A stretch of DNA of 64,000 bases from Schumannella luteola (GTDB lineage Bacteria > Actinomycetota > Actinomycetes > Actinomycetales > Microbacteriaceae), in assembly GCF_013408685.1 (NCBI RefSeq), contig NZ_JACBZY010000001.1:1860001-1924000 (forward strand). The letters run 5' to 3'. Made by a program: the position numbers and the translations under genes. The notes beneath the pieces were generated by a model, which was not told the DNA's origin, ran no database searches, and saw only the letters and a program-made list of their open reading frames with translations. Positions 16,285-25,110 of the stretch are shown here, in pieces; positions within the stretch are counted from its first letter, which is position 1, and every line of letters begins with the position of its first letter.

Positions 16285-17087
16285 CCGACCCGACCACCGC
16301 TCCCACTGCTCCCGCCGCTGCGGCAGGAGAGGGCGCCGCACCCGCCGTTTCGAGCGCGGGGGAGCGGATCGAGATCCGCGGCAGCGTCGACCTGCCCGCC
16401 CGGCGCGAGGATGTGGTGCTGCGCACCGACGACGGCCTCGAGCTCGTCGGCGAGCTGGCGCTGCCGGCATCGGCCGCGCCGGTCGGCACGCTGCTCTTCT
16501 TGCACCCGCTGCCGACCGCCGGCGGCTTCATGGACTCGCACATCGTGCGCAAGGCGTCGGGTCGTCTGCCGGCGCTCGCCGACCTCGCGGTGCTGCGCTT
16601 CAACTTCCGCGGGGTCAGCTCGCCGCGCGGCACCTCGCAGGGCTCCTTCGGCGACGGCGTCGACGAACGGCACGACCTCGCCGCGGCGCTGCGCCTCGTC
16701 GCCGGGCGCGGCCTGCCGACGCCGTGGCTCGTCGGCTGGTCGTTCGGCACCGAGGTGCTGCTCAAACACGGCCGGGATGCCGACATCGCGGGCGCGATCC
16801 TGCTGTCGCCGCCGCTGCACCGCACGAGCGACGCCGAGCTGGCCCGCTGGCGCGACTTCCCGCATCCCCTCGTCGCTCTCGTGCCCGAGCACGACGACTT
16901 CCTGGGGCCCGCTGAGGCGGCCGGTCGCTTCGCGATCGTGCCGAACCTCGAGCTGGTCGCCGTCGAGGCGGCGAAGCACCTCTGGGTGGGCGAGAAGCAG
17001 ACCTCCCGCGTGCTGAGCGAGATCGTGCAGCGCGTGAACCCGGCGGCGCTGCCGCTGCCGACCGAATGGCCGCCGGCCGCGGCCTGA
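16281..17087 (+). CDS. Alpha/beta hydrolase
   Basis: 268 residues, cytoplasmic, with an Ala/Thr/Pro-rich N-terminal tail. Alpha/beta-hydrolase landmarks: LLFLHPLPTAGGFMDS (oxyanion region), nucleophile elbow GWSFGTE (Gly-x-Ser-x-Gly), a candidate acid in PEHDDFLGP and the catalytic His in AAKHLWVGE. Substrate unknown. It is translationally coupled to the zinc protein by an ATGA overlap. Confidence 0.85.
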   Translation: MTDPTTAPTAPAAAAGEGAAPAVSSAGERIEIRGSVDLPARREDVVLRTDDGLELVGELALPASAAPVGTLLFLHPLPTAGGFMDSHIVRKASGRLPALADLAVLRFNFRGVSSPRGTSQGSFGDGVDERHDLAAALRLVAGRGLPTPWLVGWSFGTEVLLKHGRDADIAGAILLSPPLHRTSDAELARWRDFPHPLVALVPEHDDFLGPAEAAGRFAIVPNLELVAVEAAKHLWVGEKQTSRVLSEIVQRVNPAALPLPTEWPPAAA

Positions 17088-17155
17088 GCCGCCGCGCGGT
17101 CGTCTGAGCCGCCGCATCCCGCCACCCCGACCCCGTGACCGAAGAGGAGAACCCC

Positions 17156-17461
17156 GTGCGCAGCATCACCGTGCAGCAGCTGTCCGAGCTCGACGCCCCG
17201 AGCGTCGTCGATGTGCGCGAGCCCGACGAGTACGCCGCCGTGCACGCCGTCGGGGTGATCCCGATCCCGATGCAGACGGTGCCCGAGCGGCTCGACGAAC
17301 TGCCCGAGGGCACCATCCACCTGATCTGCAAGTCGGGCGGTCGCAGCGGCCGCGTGGCCGCCTACCTCGAGCAGCAGGGCTACGACGTCGTCAACGTCGA
17401 GGGCGGAACCGACGCCTGGGTCGCCGCCGGCCTGCCGACCGAGTCGGGCGCCTCCGCCTGA
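17156..17461 (+). CDS. Rhodanese-like sulfurtransferase
   Basis: 101 residues, a single rhodanese domain. VVDVREPDEYAAVHAVGVIPIP is the N-terminal CH2-type motif; the active loop is CKSGGRSG with the nucleophilic Cys; EGGTDAW closes the domain. It would carry a persulfide sulfur. The GTG at 17156 is chosen because AGAGGAGA lies 5 nt upstream; another GTG at 17135 lacks a ribosome binding site. A perfect hairpin terminator follows. Confidence 0.88.
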   Translation: MRSITVQQLSELDAPSVVDVREPDEYAAVHAVGVIPIPMQTVPERLDELPEGTIHLICKSGGRSGRVAAYLEQQGYDVVNVEGGTDAWVAAGLPTESGASA

Positions 17462-17467
17462 AGCCGG

Positions 17468-17485
17468 CGGTTCCGTCGGGAACCG
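17468..17485. terminator. Hairpin between convergent rhodanese and permease genes
   Basis: Perfect 7-bp stem (17468-17474 and 17479-17485) with a GTCG loop, 7 nt after the rhodanese stop. It could end transcription from either side. Confidence 0.65.
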
Positions 17486-17510
17486 ATGGCGACGGCCTGT
17501 CGGAGCCGCG

Positions 17511-18554
17511 CTAGAGCTCGTTCTGGCGCGGGATGATGACCTGCTTGACGATCAGCAGGGCCGACGCCGCCACGGGGATCGCGATGAGCGCCCCGAGGAT
17601 GCCGAGCAGCGATCCGCCCGCCAGCGCCGCGATCACGACCACCGCACCCGGCACCTTCACGGCGCGGTTCATGATGTTCGGGCTGAGCACGTAGGCCTCG
17701 ACCTGCATGTAGATCACGTAGTAGATCGCCACCGCGATCACCGACGGCGAGCCGTTGAACAGCCACACCGCGAGCGTGATCACGACCGAGCCCGAGATCG
17801 TTCCGACGAGCGGGATCAGCGAGAACAGGAACGCGATGAAGGCGAGCAGCGCCGAGTACTTCGCGCCGACGATGAAGGTCAGGAAGACGAAGCTGAGGAT
17901 GCCGTTGCAGAGGCCCAGCGCTACCTGGCCGACCACGTAGCGGCCGACCGAGGCGGTGATCTGCTCGGAGATGTCGATGAAGCGCTCGCGCTTCGTGGCC
18001 GGCACCAGCTGGTAGAGGCCGCGCTTGATGCTGGCGAGCGAGGCGACGAAGTAGAGGGTCAGGATCAGCACGATCAGTCCGCCGAAGGCGCCGTTCGCGA
18101 TCGTGAAGATGGTGCTGAACGCGGCGCCGGTGATGCCGCCGAGGTTCTTGGTGAGCTCGTTCTGCACCGTAGTGAGCGTGTCTTCGTAGCTCAGCCAGGG
18201 GAGGGTGGCCTCGAACCACTTCTGGAACTCGTTGTTCTCGAAGGCCTTCACGATCGACGGGATCTGATCGATCAGGGTGCCGATCTGATCGCTGACGACC
18301 GGGATGATCGCGAAGACGAGACCGGCGAAGATGCCGAGGATCACGATCAGCACGATGAGGATCGCCAGCCAGCGCGGCAGCTTGCGTCGCTCGAGGAACG
18401 AGACCGCGGGGTCGATGCCGAGAGCCAGGAACAGCGCCGCACCGATGTAGGTGATGATCGTCGCGAGCGACGAGATCGATGCTCCGATGAGCAGCGCGAG
18501 CAGCACGCCGAGCCCGCCGAAGAGACCGAAACGGAAGGCGTTCTGGATCTTCAT
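17511..18554 (-). CDS. AI-2E family transporter (PerM-like permease)
   Basis: 347 residues with about eight membrane segments. The family-typical features are visible: paired N-terminal hydrophobic hairpins, a soluble segment with DQIGTLIDQIPSIVKAFE, LTLYFVAS, and the conserved C-terminal part FSLIPLVGTISGSVVITLAV followed by EAYVLSPNIMNRAVKVPG. The family includes exporters of autoinducer-2 and Na+/H+ antiporters, so the substrate is open. The ATG at 18554 is chosen because AAGGAG lies 5 nt upstream. Confidence 0.9.
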   Translation of the reverse strand: MKIQNAFRFGLFGGLGVLLALLIGASISSLATIITYIGAALFLALGIDPAVSFLERRKLPRWLAILIVLIVILGIFAGLVFAIIPVVSDQIGTLIDQIPSIVKAFENNEFQKWFEATLPWLSYEDTLTTVQNELTKNLGGITGAAFSTIFTIANGAFGGLIVLILTLYFVASLASIKRGLYQLVPATKRERFIDISEQITASVGRYVVGQVALGLCNGILSFVFLTFIVGAKYSALLAFIAFLFSLIPLVGTISGSVVITLAVWLFNGSPSVIAVAIYYVIYMQVEAYVLSPNIMNRAVKVPGAVVVIAALAGGSLLGILGALIAIPVAASALLIVKQVIIPRQNEL

Positions 18555-18632
18555 GGGCACTCCTTCGGGGCGGGCGAGTCGGTCGCCGTGGCGATCAGCG
18601 GATCGAGCTTGTCAGCGCGGATGAGGCGCAGA

Positions 18633-18650
18633 CCCCGCCTTTCGGCGGGG
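18633..18650 (-). terminator. Terminator of the giant coiled-coil gene
   Basis: Perfect 7-bp GC-rich stem (18633-18639 and 18644-18650, loop TTTC on the plus strand) ~10 nt past the stop of the minus-strand coiled-coil gene and upstream of the permease gene, so the two are separate transcription units. Confidence 0.75.
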
Positions 18651-18658
18651 GTTCAGCT

Positions 18659-21600
18659 TCAGTCCGCGCTTCCGATCCTCTCAGCCTGGCCCAGCATCCC
18701 GCGCAGGTTCTCGAAGTAGCCGGCGACCGCGTCGCGCTCGATGCGGATCTTCTCGAGGCGCTCCTCGGCGTCGGCGAGCAGCTCGGCCGAGCGCGCCTCC
18801 GCCTCGGCGACGATCGCGGCGCTGCGCTTCTCGGCGTTCGCGAGGATCTCGGATGCGGTCGCGCGCGATTCGTCGAGACGCTTCTTCGACTCGCGGGTCG
18901 AGTCGGCCGTGACCTTCTCGGCGTCGGCGCGGGCGGCGGTCGCACGCTCGGCGGCCTCGGCCATCTGCGCGTTCGCCTCGTCGAGGTAGGTCTTGGTCGC
19001 GGCCGCGGCCGTCTGATGGGCCGTCTGGTACTCCTTCTCGGCCTCGTCGCGGCGGGCGGTCAGCTCGACCTCGAGGTCGGCGCGGGCCTGCTCGGCCTCG
19101 CGGGCGAGGAGTCCGCGCTGCTCGTCGGCCTCGTGCTCGACCTGGGCTCGCGTCGTGGCGCTCTCGGCGGCGAGCTGCTCGCGCTGGCGCGCGGTGTCGC
19201 GGTCGAGGTCGGCCCGCTCCTTGGCGATGTCCGACTCCAGCTTGGTGCGCACATCGGCGAGGTCGTGGTCGATCTCGGCACGGCCGGCGGCGATCTCGGA
19301 CTCCAGCTCGGCGCGGCGGCCGGCGATCTCCGCCTCGAGGGTCTCGCGGGCGGCGGCGGCCTCGGCGTCGTAGGCGGCGCGTTCGGTCGAGAGGGCGGCG
19401 TCGTGCTTCTCGCGGGCGGTCGCGAGCTCCGACTCCACGGCGGCGCGCTGCGACGCGAGCTCGCGCTCGAGCTCGGTGCGTGCGTGCGTCAGCTCGGCGT
19501 CGAGGGTGCTGCGGGCCTGCGTGGTCTCGGCCTCGAGCGTGGCGCGCTCGCGATCGACGTCGGCGGTGAGCGCGGCACGGGCGTCGGCGACCTCGGTCTC
19601 GAGCGCGGAGCGGGTCTCGGCCTGCTCGGCCTCGAGCGCCGCGCGGGCGCGCTCCTGCTCGGCTTCGAGCTCGGCGCGGCCGGTGGCGACGTCGGCCTCG
19701 AGCTTGCGGCGGGTGCGGGTGTCCTCGCCCTTGAGCTTGGCGCGGCCGCTCGTGAGCTCCTTCTCGAGGGCGGCGCGGGCATCCCCGACCTCCTTCTCGA
19801 GGGCGGCCCGGGTCTCGGTGACCTCGCGGTCGAGGGCGGCACGGCCCTCGGCGTCGTCCTTCTCGAGCTGCGCGGTGACGCGGGCGACCCGCGCCTCGAG
19901 CTCGGCGCCGGTCGTGGTGACGTGCTCGTCGTGCGCGGCCGTGCTCTCGGCGATGAGCTTCTCGTGCGCGGCCGTGCTCTCGGCGAGGTGGCGGTCGTGC
20001 TTCGCCTGCGTCTCGGCGAGGTGCTTGTCGTGCGCCGACCGCGTCGTGGCGATGTGGTTGTCGTGCTCGGTGCGCGCCTGCTTGAGCTCCGTCTCCTGCG
20101 TGGTGCGGGCCTCGCTGAGCTCGTCGGCGAGCTCGGATCGGGCGGTCGTGAGCTCGGTGGCGAGCTCGGCGCGGGCAGCGCGCAGCTCGGTCTCGAGCTC
20201 GGCGCGGGCAGCGCGCAGCTCGGTCTCCAGCTCGGCGCGCGCGGTCTTCACCTCGGTGACGAGCTCGCTGCGCGTGCGCTCGACCTCGTCGCTCAGCTCG
20301 CGGCGCGCCTTCTCGACCTCGTCGGCGAGGGCCGCGCGGGTCGTGTCGACCTCGGTCGCGAGGCTCGACTGCGTGGTCGACACCTCGGTCGCGAGCGCGG
20401 CCTGCGTCGTGGTGACCTCGTTCTCGAGCTCGGTGCGGGCGCTCGTCACGTCGGCCTCGAGGGCCGCGCGGGTCGTGACGACCTCGTTCTCGAGCTGGAT
20501 GCGGGTGATCTCGAGCTGGTTCGCGAGCTCGGCCGAGCGGGCCGAGATCTCGTTCTCGAGGGCCGTGCGGCGCGTGTCGATCTCGGTCTCGAGCTCGGCG
20601 CGGGCGCGGGTGACGTGGTCGTCGATCGCCGCGCGCTCGCGGGCGACGTAGGCGTCGGTCTCGTTCGTGTCCTGCGCGACGCGCGCCTCGATCGCCGCGG
20701 TCTTCTCGGCCACCTCGGCGTCGATCGCCGCACGGCGCTCGGCGATCTCGGCGTCGAGGGTGGCGCGGGTCTCCTTCTCGAGAGTCTCGACCTCGGCCGT
20801 GCGCCGGGTCACATCGGTGTCGAGCTGCGCCCGGGTCGAGCCGAGGTGCGAGTCGTGTGCGGCGCGCTCGCTCGCGATGGCGGCGTCGTGGTCGGCGCGC
20901 GCCTGGGCGAGCTCGCCCTCGAGCTCGGCGCGGCGCTGGCCGAGCTCGGAGTCGAAGGCCTCGCGCACCTGGGCGATCTCGTCGGCGACCTCGGCGCGGG
21001 CGGCGCGCAGCTCTTCGGCGAGGTCGGCGCGGGCCGTGCGCCGCTCGGCGTCGAGCGCCTCGCGGGCTGCGGCCGTGTCGCTGGCGAGAGCGGCGCGGGC
21101 CGTCGTCGTCTCCTGCTCGAGCGCGGCGCGCTGCTTCGCGGTCTCGGCGTCGAGCGCGGCCCACTTGGCGGTCGACTCGTTCTCGAGCGCCGCGCGGTCG
21201 TCGGCGAGCGTGCGCTCGTGGTCGGTGCGGCCCTGCTCGATCTCGTGGGCGAGGGCGGTGCGGGCCTGCTCGCTCTCGGCCGCGAACGACGTGCGCTCGC
21301 GCTCGGTGTCGCGGGCGAGGGCGGCCGCGGCGTCGCGGGCCTCGGCGGTCTCGCGCTGGGCGACGACGCGCAGCTCGGCGATCTCGCGCTCGGCCTCGGC
21401 GCGCAGGGCCGAGGCCTCGCGCTTGGCGGCGGCGCGGGCATCCGCCGACTCGGTCGCGACGGCGCCGCGGATGGATGCGGCCTCGCGGATGGCATCCTGC
21501 GTGGCCGACTCGGCGGCGACCCGGGCCGAGGTGCGCAGCTGCTCGGCCTCTTCCTGGGCGTCGTCGAGCAGACGGGTGGCGCGCTGCTCGGCCTCGGCGA

Positions 21601-21964
21601 CCGTGCGGGTGGCGAGGGCCGCGCTGTCGTCGCGCAGCTTCTGCACCTCGGCGCCGACGCTGGAGCGCAGCTTCTCGGCGTCGATGTCGGCCTGGCTGAT
21701 CAGGCGCGTCGCCTGCTCCTCGGCCGTGCGCAGCGTCGACTCGAGCTTCGTGCCGAGGCCGCTGTAGGTGGGGCTGCCGACCTCGTCGATCTCGGCCTGG
21801 AGGTCTTCGACGACCGCCTGCAGGCGCTTGACCTCCTTGGCGGACTCCGTCTTGTCGGTGTTCGCCTTGATCAGGTCGCGTCGGAGTGTTCCGACCGCCT
21901 TGTCGACCTCGTCTTTGCGGTATCCGCGCAGCTCGGTGCCGAATCCGGTGTCGTCTGCCGCCAC
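18659..21964 (-). CDS. Giant DivIVA/Scy-like hendecad coiled-coil protein
   Basis: 1101 residues from a GTG at 21964 (GGAGAG 6 nt upstream). Residues ~8-35 (GTELRGYRKDEVDKAVGTLR) are a DivIVA-like membrane-curvature segment, followed by SPTYSGLGTKLESTLRTAEE, as in Streptomyces Scy and related polarity proteins. Residues 223-981 are ~69 consecutive 11-residue repeats of the type xRAxLExExxx with no break in phase. The tail (982-1101) ends in AVAGYFENLRGMLGQAE. No membrane segment. Scy-type proteins organise polar growth and scaffold DivIVA; this is the likely role, by inference. The reverse frames over this gene are also long and open but are artefacts of the repeat. Confidence 0.9.
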   Translation of the reverse strand: MAADDTGFGTELRGYRKDEVDKAVGTLRRDLIKANTDKTESAKEVKRLQAVVEDLQAEIDEVGSPTYSGLGTKLESTLRTAEEQATRLISQADIDAEKLRSSVGAEVQKLRDDSAALATRTVAEAEQRATRLLDDAQEEAEQLRTSARVAAESATQDAIREAASIRGAVATESADARAAAKREASALRAEAEREIAELRVVAQRETAEARDAAAALARDTERERTSFAAESEQARTALAHEIEQGRTDHERTLADDRAALENESTAKWAALDAETAKQRAALEQETTTARAALASDTAAAREALDAERRTARADLAEELRAARAEVADEIAQVREAFDSELGQRRAELEGELAQARADHDAAIASERAAHDSHLGSTRAQLDTDVTRRTAEVETLEKETRATLDAEIAERRAAIDAEVAEKTAAIEARVAQDTNETDAYVARERAAIDDHVTRARAELETEIDTRRTALENEISARSAELANQLEITRIQLENEVVTTRAALEADVTSARTELENEVTTTQAALATEVSTTQSSLATEVDTTRAALADEVEKARRELSDEVERTRSELVTEVKTARAELETELRAARAELETELRAARAELATELTTARSELADELSEARTTQETELKQARTEHDNHIATTRSAHDKHLAETQAKHDRHLAESTAAHEKLIAESTAAHDEHVTTTGAELEARVARVTAQLEKDDAEGRAALDREVTETRAALEKEVGDARAALEKELTSGRAKLKGEDTRTRRKLEADVATGRAELEAEQERARAALEAEQAETRSALETEVADARAALTADVDRERATLEAETTQARSTLDAELTHARTELERELASQRAAVESELATAREKHDAALSTERAAYDAEAAAARETLEAEIAGRRAELESEIAAGRAEIDHDLADVRTKLESDIAKERADLDRDTARQREQLAAESATTRAQVEHEADEQRGLLAREAEQARADLEVELTARRDEAEKEYQTAHQTAAAATKTYLDEANAQMAEAAERATAARADAEKVTADSTRESKKRLDESRATASEILANAEKRSAAIVAEAEARSAELLADAEERLEKIRIERDAVAGYFENLRGMLGQAERIGSAD
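19022..21298 (-). repeat. Array of ~69 coding 33-bp (11-residue) repeats
   Basis: Each unit encodes 11 residues with Arg at position 2, a hydrophobic or Ala residue at 4-5 and an acidic/hydrophobic pattern at 6-9 (for example ARAELETELRA twice in succession). The phase is kept from residue 223 to 981 of the host protein. Units 38-42 (about 19913-20077) replace the core Leu positions with His (HDNHIAT, HDKHLAE, HDRHLAE), giving 9 His in 55 residues. Confidence 0.9.
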
Positions 21965-22295
21965 TGTCAGCTCTCCTGTCGTCGGCCGCTGTCCGGCGAG
22001 CCGAAAGTCGATCGGACCGTGAAAGTCTAGTGAGACGGCGCAGCTGGGTTCTCCTCGCATCCGAGACGACCGGCGCGGCGAGTCCGCGCACGGGGCCGGC
22101 GGGCGTATGGAGGCTTCTCCCACGTCTCTGTCAGCCCGATCTTGGGCTCAGGGCTAGGCGACCGGTATCCTGGGTTGTCTTTGTCTGCTGCTTCGCCGCG
22201 CTCAGCGCGCGGATCTCCCTCCGCCGGACCGCCGGCGAACCCGTCGGGAGAGGGGCGGGCCACGAGCCGCCCCGCAGCACGAGAGGAGTTCATCC
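21965..22295. promoter_or_regulatory. Divergent intergenic region with a candidate promoter
   Basis: 331 bp between divergent genes. For the plus-strand gene, TTGGGC (22142-22147) and TATCCT (22166-22171) with an 18-bp spacer form a plausible promoter giving a ~115-nt leader. AGGAGAG precedes the minus-strand GTG at 21964. No other gene-like frame was credible here. Confidence 0.45.
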
Positions 22296-24074
22296 GTGAG
22301 ATTCGTCCTCGCGATCGTGCTGTTCGTGTGCGCGCTCGCGTCGGCTGGCTATGGGATCGCGCAGCGCACCGTGCTCGCCGGTCCCGATCAGCTGACCGTG
22401 AAAGCCGAGGTGCGCTCCGACGCGCCGATCACCGTCATCAGCGGCAAGACGCTGAGCTCGGTGGGCGGTGCGCAGCAGCTGACCGTGAGCGGCGGTGACG
22501 AGGTCAACCTCGCCTACGGCCGCACCGCCGACGTCATGGCGTGGGTCGGCGAGAGCTCCTACAACACCGTGTCGTTCAACGCCGAGAAGAAGACCCTCGC
22601 AGGCAAGACGGTCGACGGCTCCGACTCGGATGCGATCCCCTCGGCAGTCGGCAGCGACCTCTGGCTCGACGAGAAGCGCGGCGAGTCGAGCGTCGACTGG
22701 CCGCTCAAGCTCTCGAGCGACTACTCGGTCATCGTGACCGGGGCGAAGGACGCGGCGGCGCCCGCCGATGTCAGCATCCGCTGGCCGCTCGACAACTCCG
22801 CGCCCTACTCGGGCCTGCTGATCCTCATCGGCATCGCGCTCCTCATCGCGGGCCTGCTCGCCTTCATCTGGGCTCTGGTGCACGCGCGTCGTCGCCGCGG
22901 ACCCCGCCGCAAGCAGCCGAAGCTGCCGCGCGCCCCGCGTCCGAAGGCGATCACCGCGCGCTCGTCGCGAGCGCTGCCCGCCGGGCCGAGCGCCCCGCGC
23001 GGCGGCCGCCGCCGCGGCTTCGTCGTCGTTCCCGGCCTGCTGGTCGGCGCCCTGGCTCTCACGGGCTGCACGACCATCAACGGCCTCACCGGCGGCAGCG
23101 CCGGCTCGTCCTCCTCGCCGTCGCCGAGCAGCTCGGCCTCGGGCGCGGCGGCCGCGCCGACCAAGCCGGTCGCCGTGCTGCCCGCGCAGCTCGACAAGAT
23201 CGTGGCCAGGGTCAGCGACTCCGTCGGCCGCGCCGACGCCGCCCTCGACGACACCCTCGCGGGCGACCGGCTCACCGGCCCGGCGCTGACGACGCGCACC
23301 GCGAGCTACAAGATCCGCAAGGCGGACGCCAACCAGACGGCCGAGCCGGCGATCCCCGCATCGAAGGTGCGGGTCGACCTGCCGCAGCAGAACGCCTCGT
23401 GGCCGCGCACCGTGTTCGCGGTGGTCGCCGATCCCGAGCAGCCGACCGTGGCGCCCATGTCGCTCATGCTCGTGCAGGAGTCGGCGCGCAGCCAGTACAA
23501 GGCCGAGTACGTCATCCCGCTCGAGGCGAATGCCAAGGTGCCCGACCTCGCGCCCGCCGACGTCGGCGCCTCGCGCGTCAAGTCGGACGTGAAGTACCTG
23601 AAGCTCGAACCCGGCAAGCTCGTCGACGCCTACGCCGCCATCCTGCTGCAGGACAACGCGGCGCCGGACTACGACCTGTTCGACGCCGACGGCGACGGGC
23701 TGCGCACCGCCCTCGGGGCGAGCTACAAGGCGCAGCGCAAGGCGAGCCTGCCGCCCTCGGCGACGATCGACTTCACCCACGCCCAGGGCGCGGGCGACAC
23801 GATCGTGTTCGGCACCAACGACTCGGGCGCGATCGTCACCGTCGACCTCAACGACATCGAGACGGTCAAGCCCGCCGAGCAGGGCGCGGCGATCAACCCC
23901 GACGGTCGCGTGAAGCTGCTGTCGGGCGTCTCGCAGACCACGAAGGGCATCCAGTCGACCTACGACGTGCAGCTGCTCTTCTACGTGCCGCTCGCCTCCG
24001 ATACCGACCCCCAGGCGAAGATCAAGCTCCTCGGCTTCTCGCAGGTGCTGTCTGACGCGAAGGAGCTGCCATGA
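22296..24074 (+). CDS. Envelope protein with internal lipobox-like segment (DUF8094-like)
   Basis: 592 residues from a GTG with AGAGGAG upstream. Layout: membrane segment 3-22; extracytoplasmic domain to ~170; second membrane segment 172-194; a very basic linker (~195-240); a third hydrophobic stretch ending in a lipobox-like LTGC (C258); a Ser/Ala/Pro linker; and a ~310-residue C-terminal domain. It looks like a membrane protein fused to a lipoprotein. I associate the C-terminal domain with DUF8094; the name is from memory. It overlaps the CnoX-like gene by 4 nt, so the pair probably works together at the envelope. Confidence 0.75.
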   Translation: MRFVLAIVLFVCALASAGYGIAQRTVLAGPDQLTVKAEVRSDAPITVISGKTLSSVGGAQQLTVSGGDEVNLAYGRTADVMAWVGESSYNTVSFNAEKKTLAGKTVDGSDSDAIPSAVGSDLWLDEKRGESSVDWPLKLSSDYSVIVTGAKDAAAPADVSIRWPLDNSAPYSGLLILIGIALLIAGLLAFIWALVHARRRRGPRRKQPKLPRAPRPKAITARSSRALPAGPSAPRGGRRRGFVVVPGLLVGALALTGCTTINGLTGGSAGSSSSPSPSSSASGAAAAPTKPVAVLPAQLDKIVARVSDSVGRADAALDDTLAGDRLTGPALTTRTASYKIRKADANQTAEPAIPASKVRVDLPQQNASWPRTVFAVVADPEQPTVAPMSLMLVQESARSQYKAEYVIPLEANAKVPDLAPADVGASRVKSDVKYLKLEPGKLVDAYAAILLQDNAAPDYDLFDADGDGLRTALGASYKAQRKASLPPSATIDFTHAQGAGDTIVFGTNDSGAIVTVDLNDIETVKPAEQGAAINPDGRVKLLSGVSQTTKGIQSTYDVQLLFYVPLASDTDPQAKIKLLGFSQVLSDAKELP

Positions 24075-25000
24075 CCGACCCCCGTCTCGCCGCCGGAGCC
24101 AACCTCCGTGGCGCCGTCGACCTGAGCTCGCTGGTGAACCGCGCCGCCGACCCGGAGGGCGCCGCCAGCGCCGCCGCGGCCGCCGACGGCTCGCAGATCG
24201 TGTTCGAGACCGACGACACCGCCTTCGAGCAGGTGCTGCAGCTGTCGAACACCGTGCCGGTGATCATCGAGATCGTCGCCTCGGGGCTCGAGCCGGCGCT
24301 GCCCGCGCTCGTGCGCAGCTACGGCGGGCGCCTCGCCCTCGCCGTGGTCGACGGCAACCGCAGCCCCGGCATCGCGCAGGCGTTCCAGGCGCAGCAGGTG
24401 CCGACGGTCGGCGCGCTCGTCGCCGGCCGCCCGCTCGGCCTCTACGTGGGCGGCGTGAGCGATGCGGATGCGCGCCAGGTGCTCGACCAGGTGCTGCAGG
24501 CGGCGACGCAGGCCGGCGTGACCGGCCGCCTCGACGCCGGCGCCGGCGAGGAGGGCGACGAGCCGGCCGAGCCGGTCGAGGAGCCGCTGCCGCCACTGCA
24601 CCAGGAGGCCTACGACGCGATCGGCGAGGGCGACTACGCCCGAGCGATCGCCGCCTACGAGAAGGCCATCACGCAGAACCCGCGCGACGCACAGGCCGTC
24701 GCCGGGCTCGCGCAGGTGTCGCTGCTCGATCGGCTGCAGGGGGCGGATGCGCAGCAGCTGCGATCGGCCGCCGCCGACGCGCCCGCCGATCTCGACGCGC
24801 AGCTCGCCGTCGCCGACCTGGATGTCAGCGGCGGCCACCTCGACGATGCCGCGGACCGACTGCTCGACCTCTTCCTCGACCAGGACCAGGCGGGCCGCGA
24901 CCGCATCCGCGCCCGACTGCTGGAGTACTTCGAGATCGCCGGCCCCGACGACGCGCGCGTCGCCCGGGTGCGCGCGCGGCTCACCTCGCTGCTCTACTGA
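24071..25000 (+). CDS. CnoX/YbbN-like thioredoxin-fold protein with TPR-type helices
   Basis: 309 residues. Residues ~50-155 form a thioredoxin fold (VPVIIEIVASGLEPALPALV, then QQVPTVGALVAGRPLG with the cis-Pro) but lack a CxxC pair, as is usual for actinobacterial members. Residues ~175-305 are tetratricopeptide-like (YDAIGEGDYARAIAAYEKAI). E. coli CnoX is a chaperone-redox protein; here the redox part cannot work in the classical way, so a holdase or scaffold role is more likely. ATGA overlap with the upstream gene. Confidence 0.85.
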   Translation: MTDPRLAAGANLRGAVDLSSLVNRAADPEGAASAAAAADGSQIVFETDDTAFEQVLQLSNTVPVIIEIVASGLEPALPALVRSYGGRLALAVVDGNRSPGIAQAFQAQQVPTVGALVAGRPLGLYVGGVSDADARQVLDQVLQAATQAGVTGRLDAGAGEEGDEPAEPVEEPLPPLHQEAYDAIGEGDYARAIAAYEKAITQNPRDAQAVAGLAQVSLLDRLQGADAQQLRSAAADAPADLDAQLAVADLDVSGGHLDDAADRLLDLFLDQDQAGRDRIRARLLEYFEIAGPDDARVARVRARLTSLLY

Positions 25001-25045
25001 GCGCAGCGAGCGCGCTCGCCGCGCTCGCTGCTCGCGCACACGATC

Positions 25046-25075
25046 GAGGCCGGCATCCCGCGGGATGCCGGCCTC
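25046..25075. terminator. Bidirectional terminator between CnoX-like gene and glgB
   Basis: Perfect 30-bp palindrome (15 bp each arm, 25046-25060 and 25061-25075) in the gap between the convergent genes. The centre would open into a small loop in RNA. Well placed to stop transcription from both sides. Confidence 0.8.
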
Positions 25076-25110
25076 CGTCGTCTCAGCGCTGTCGCGCGGG
25101 CGCTGTTCGC

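Noticed and set aside
19022-21298. CRISPR-like 33-bp periodic repeat
   Set aside because: The repeats are coding, diverged, contiguous and without spacers; the period is explained by 11-residue hendecads.
19016-22030. Open frame of 1004 codons on the plus strand over the coiled-coil gene, and another of 1136 codons on the minus strand
   Set aside because: They mirror the 33-bp repeat in the wrong frame: endless Leu-Gly-Arg or Arg-Ala runs without domain structure. The frame at 18659-21964 has the DivIVA-like head, ribosome binding site and coherent repeats.
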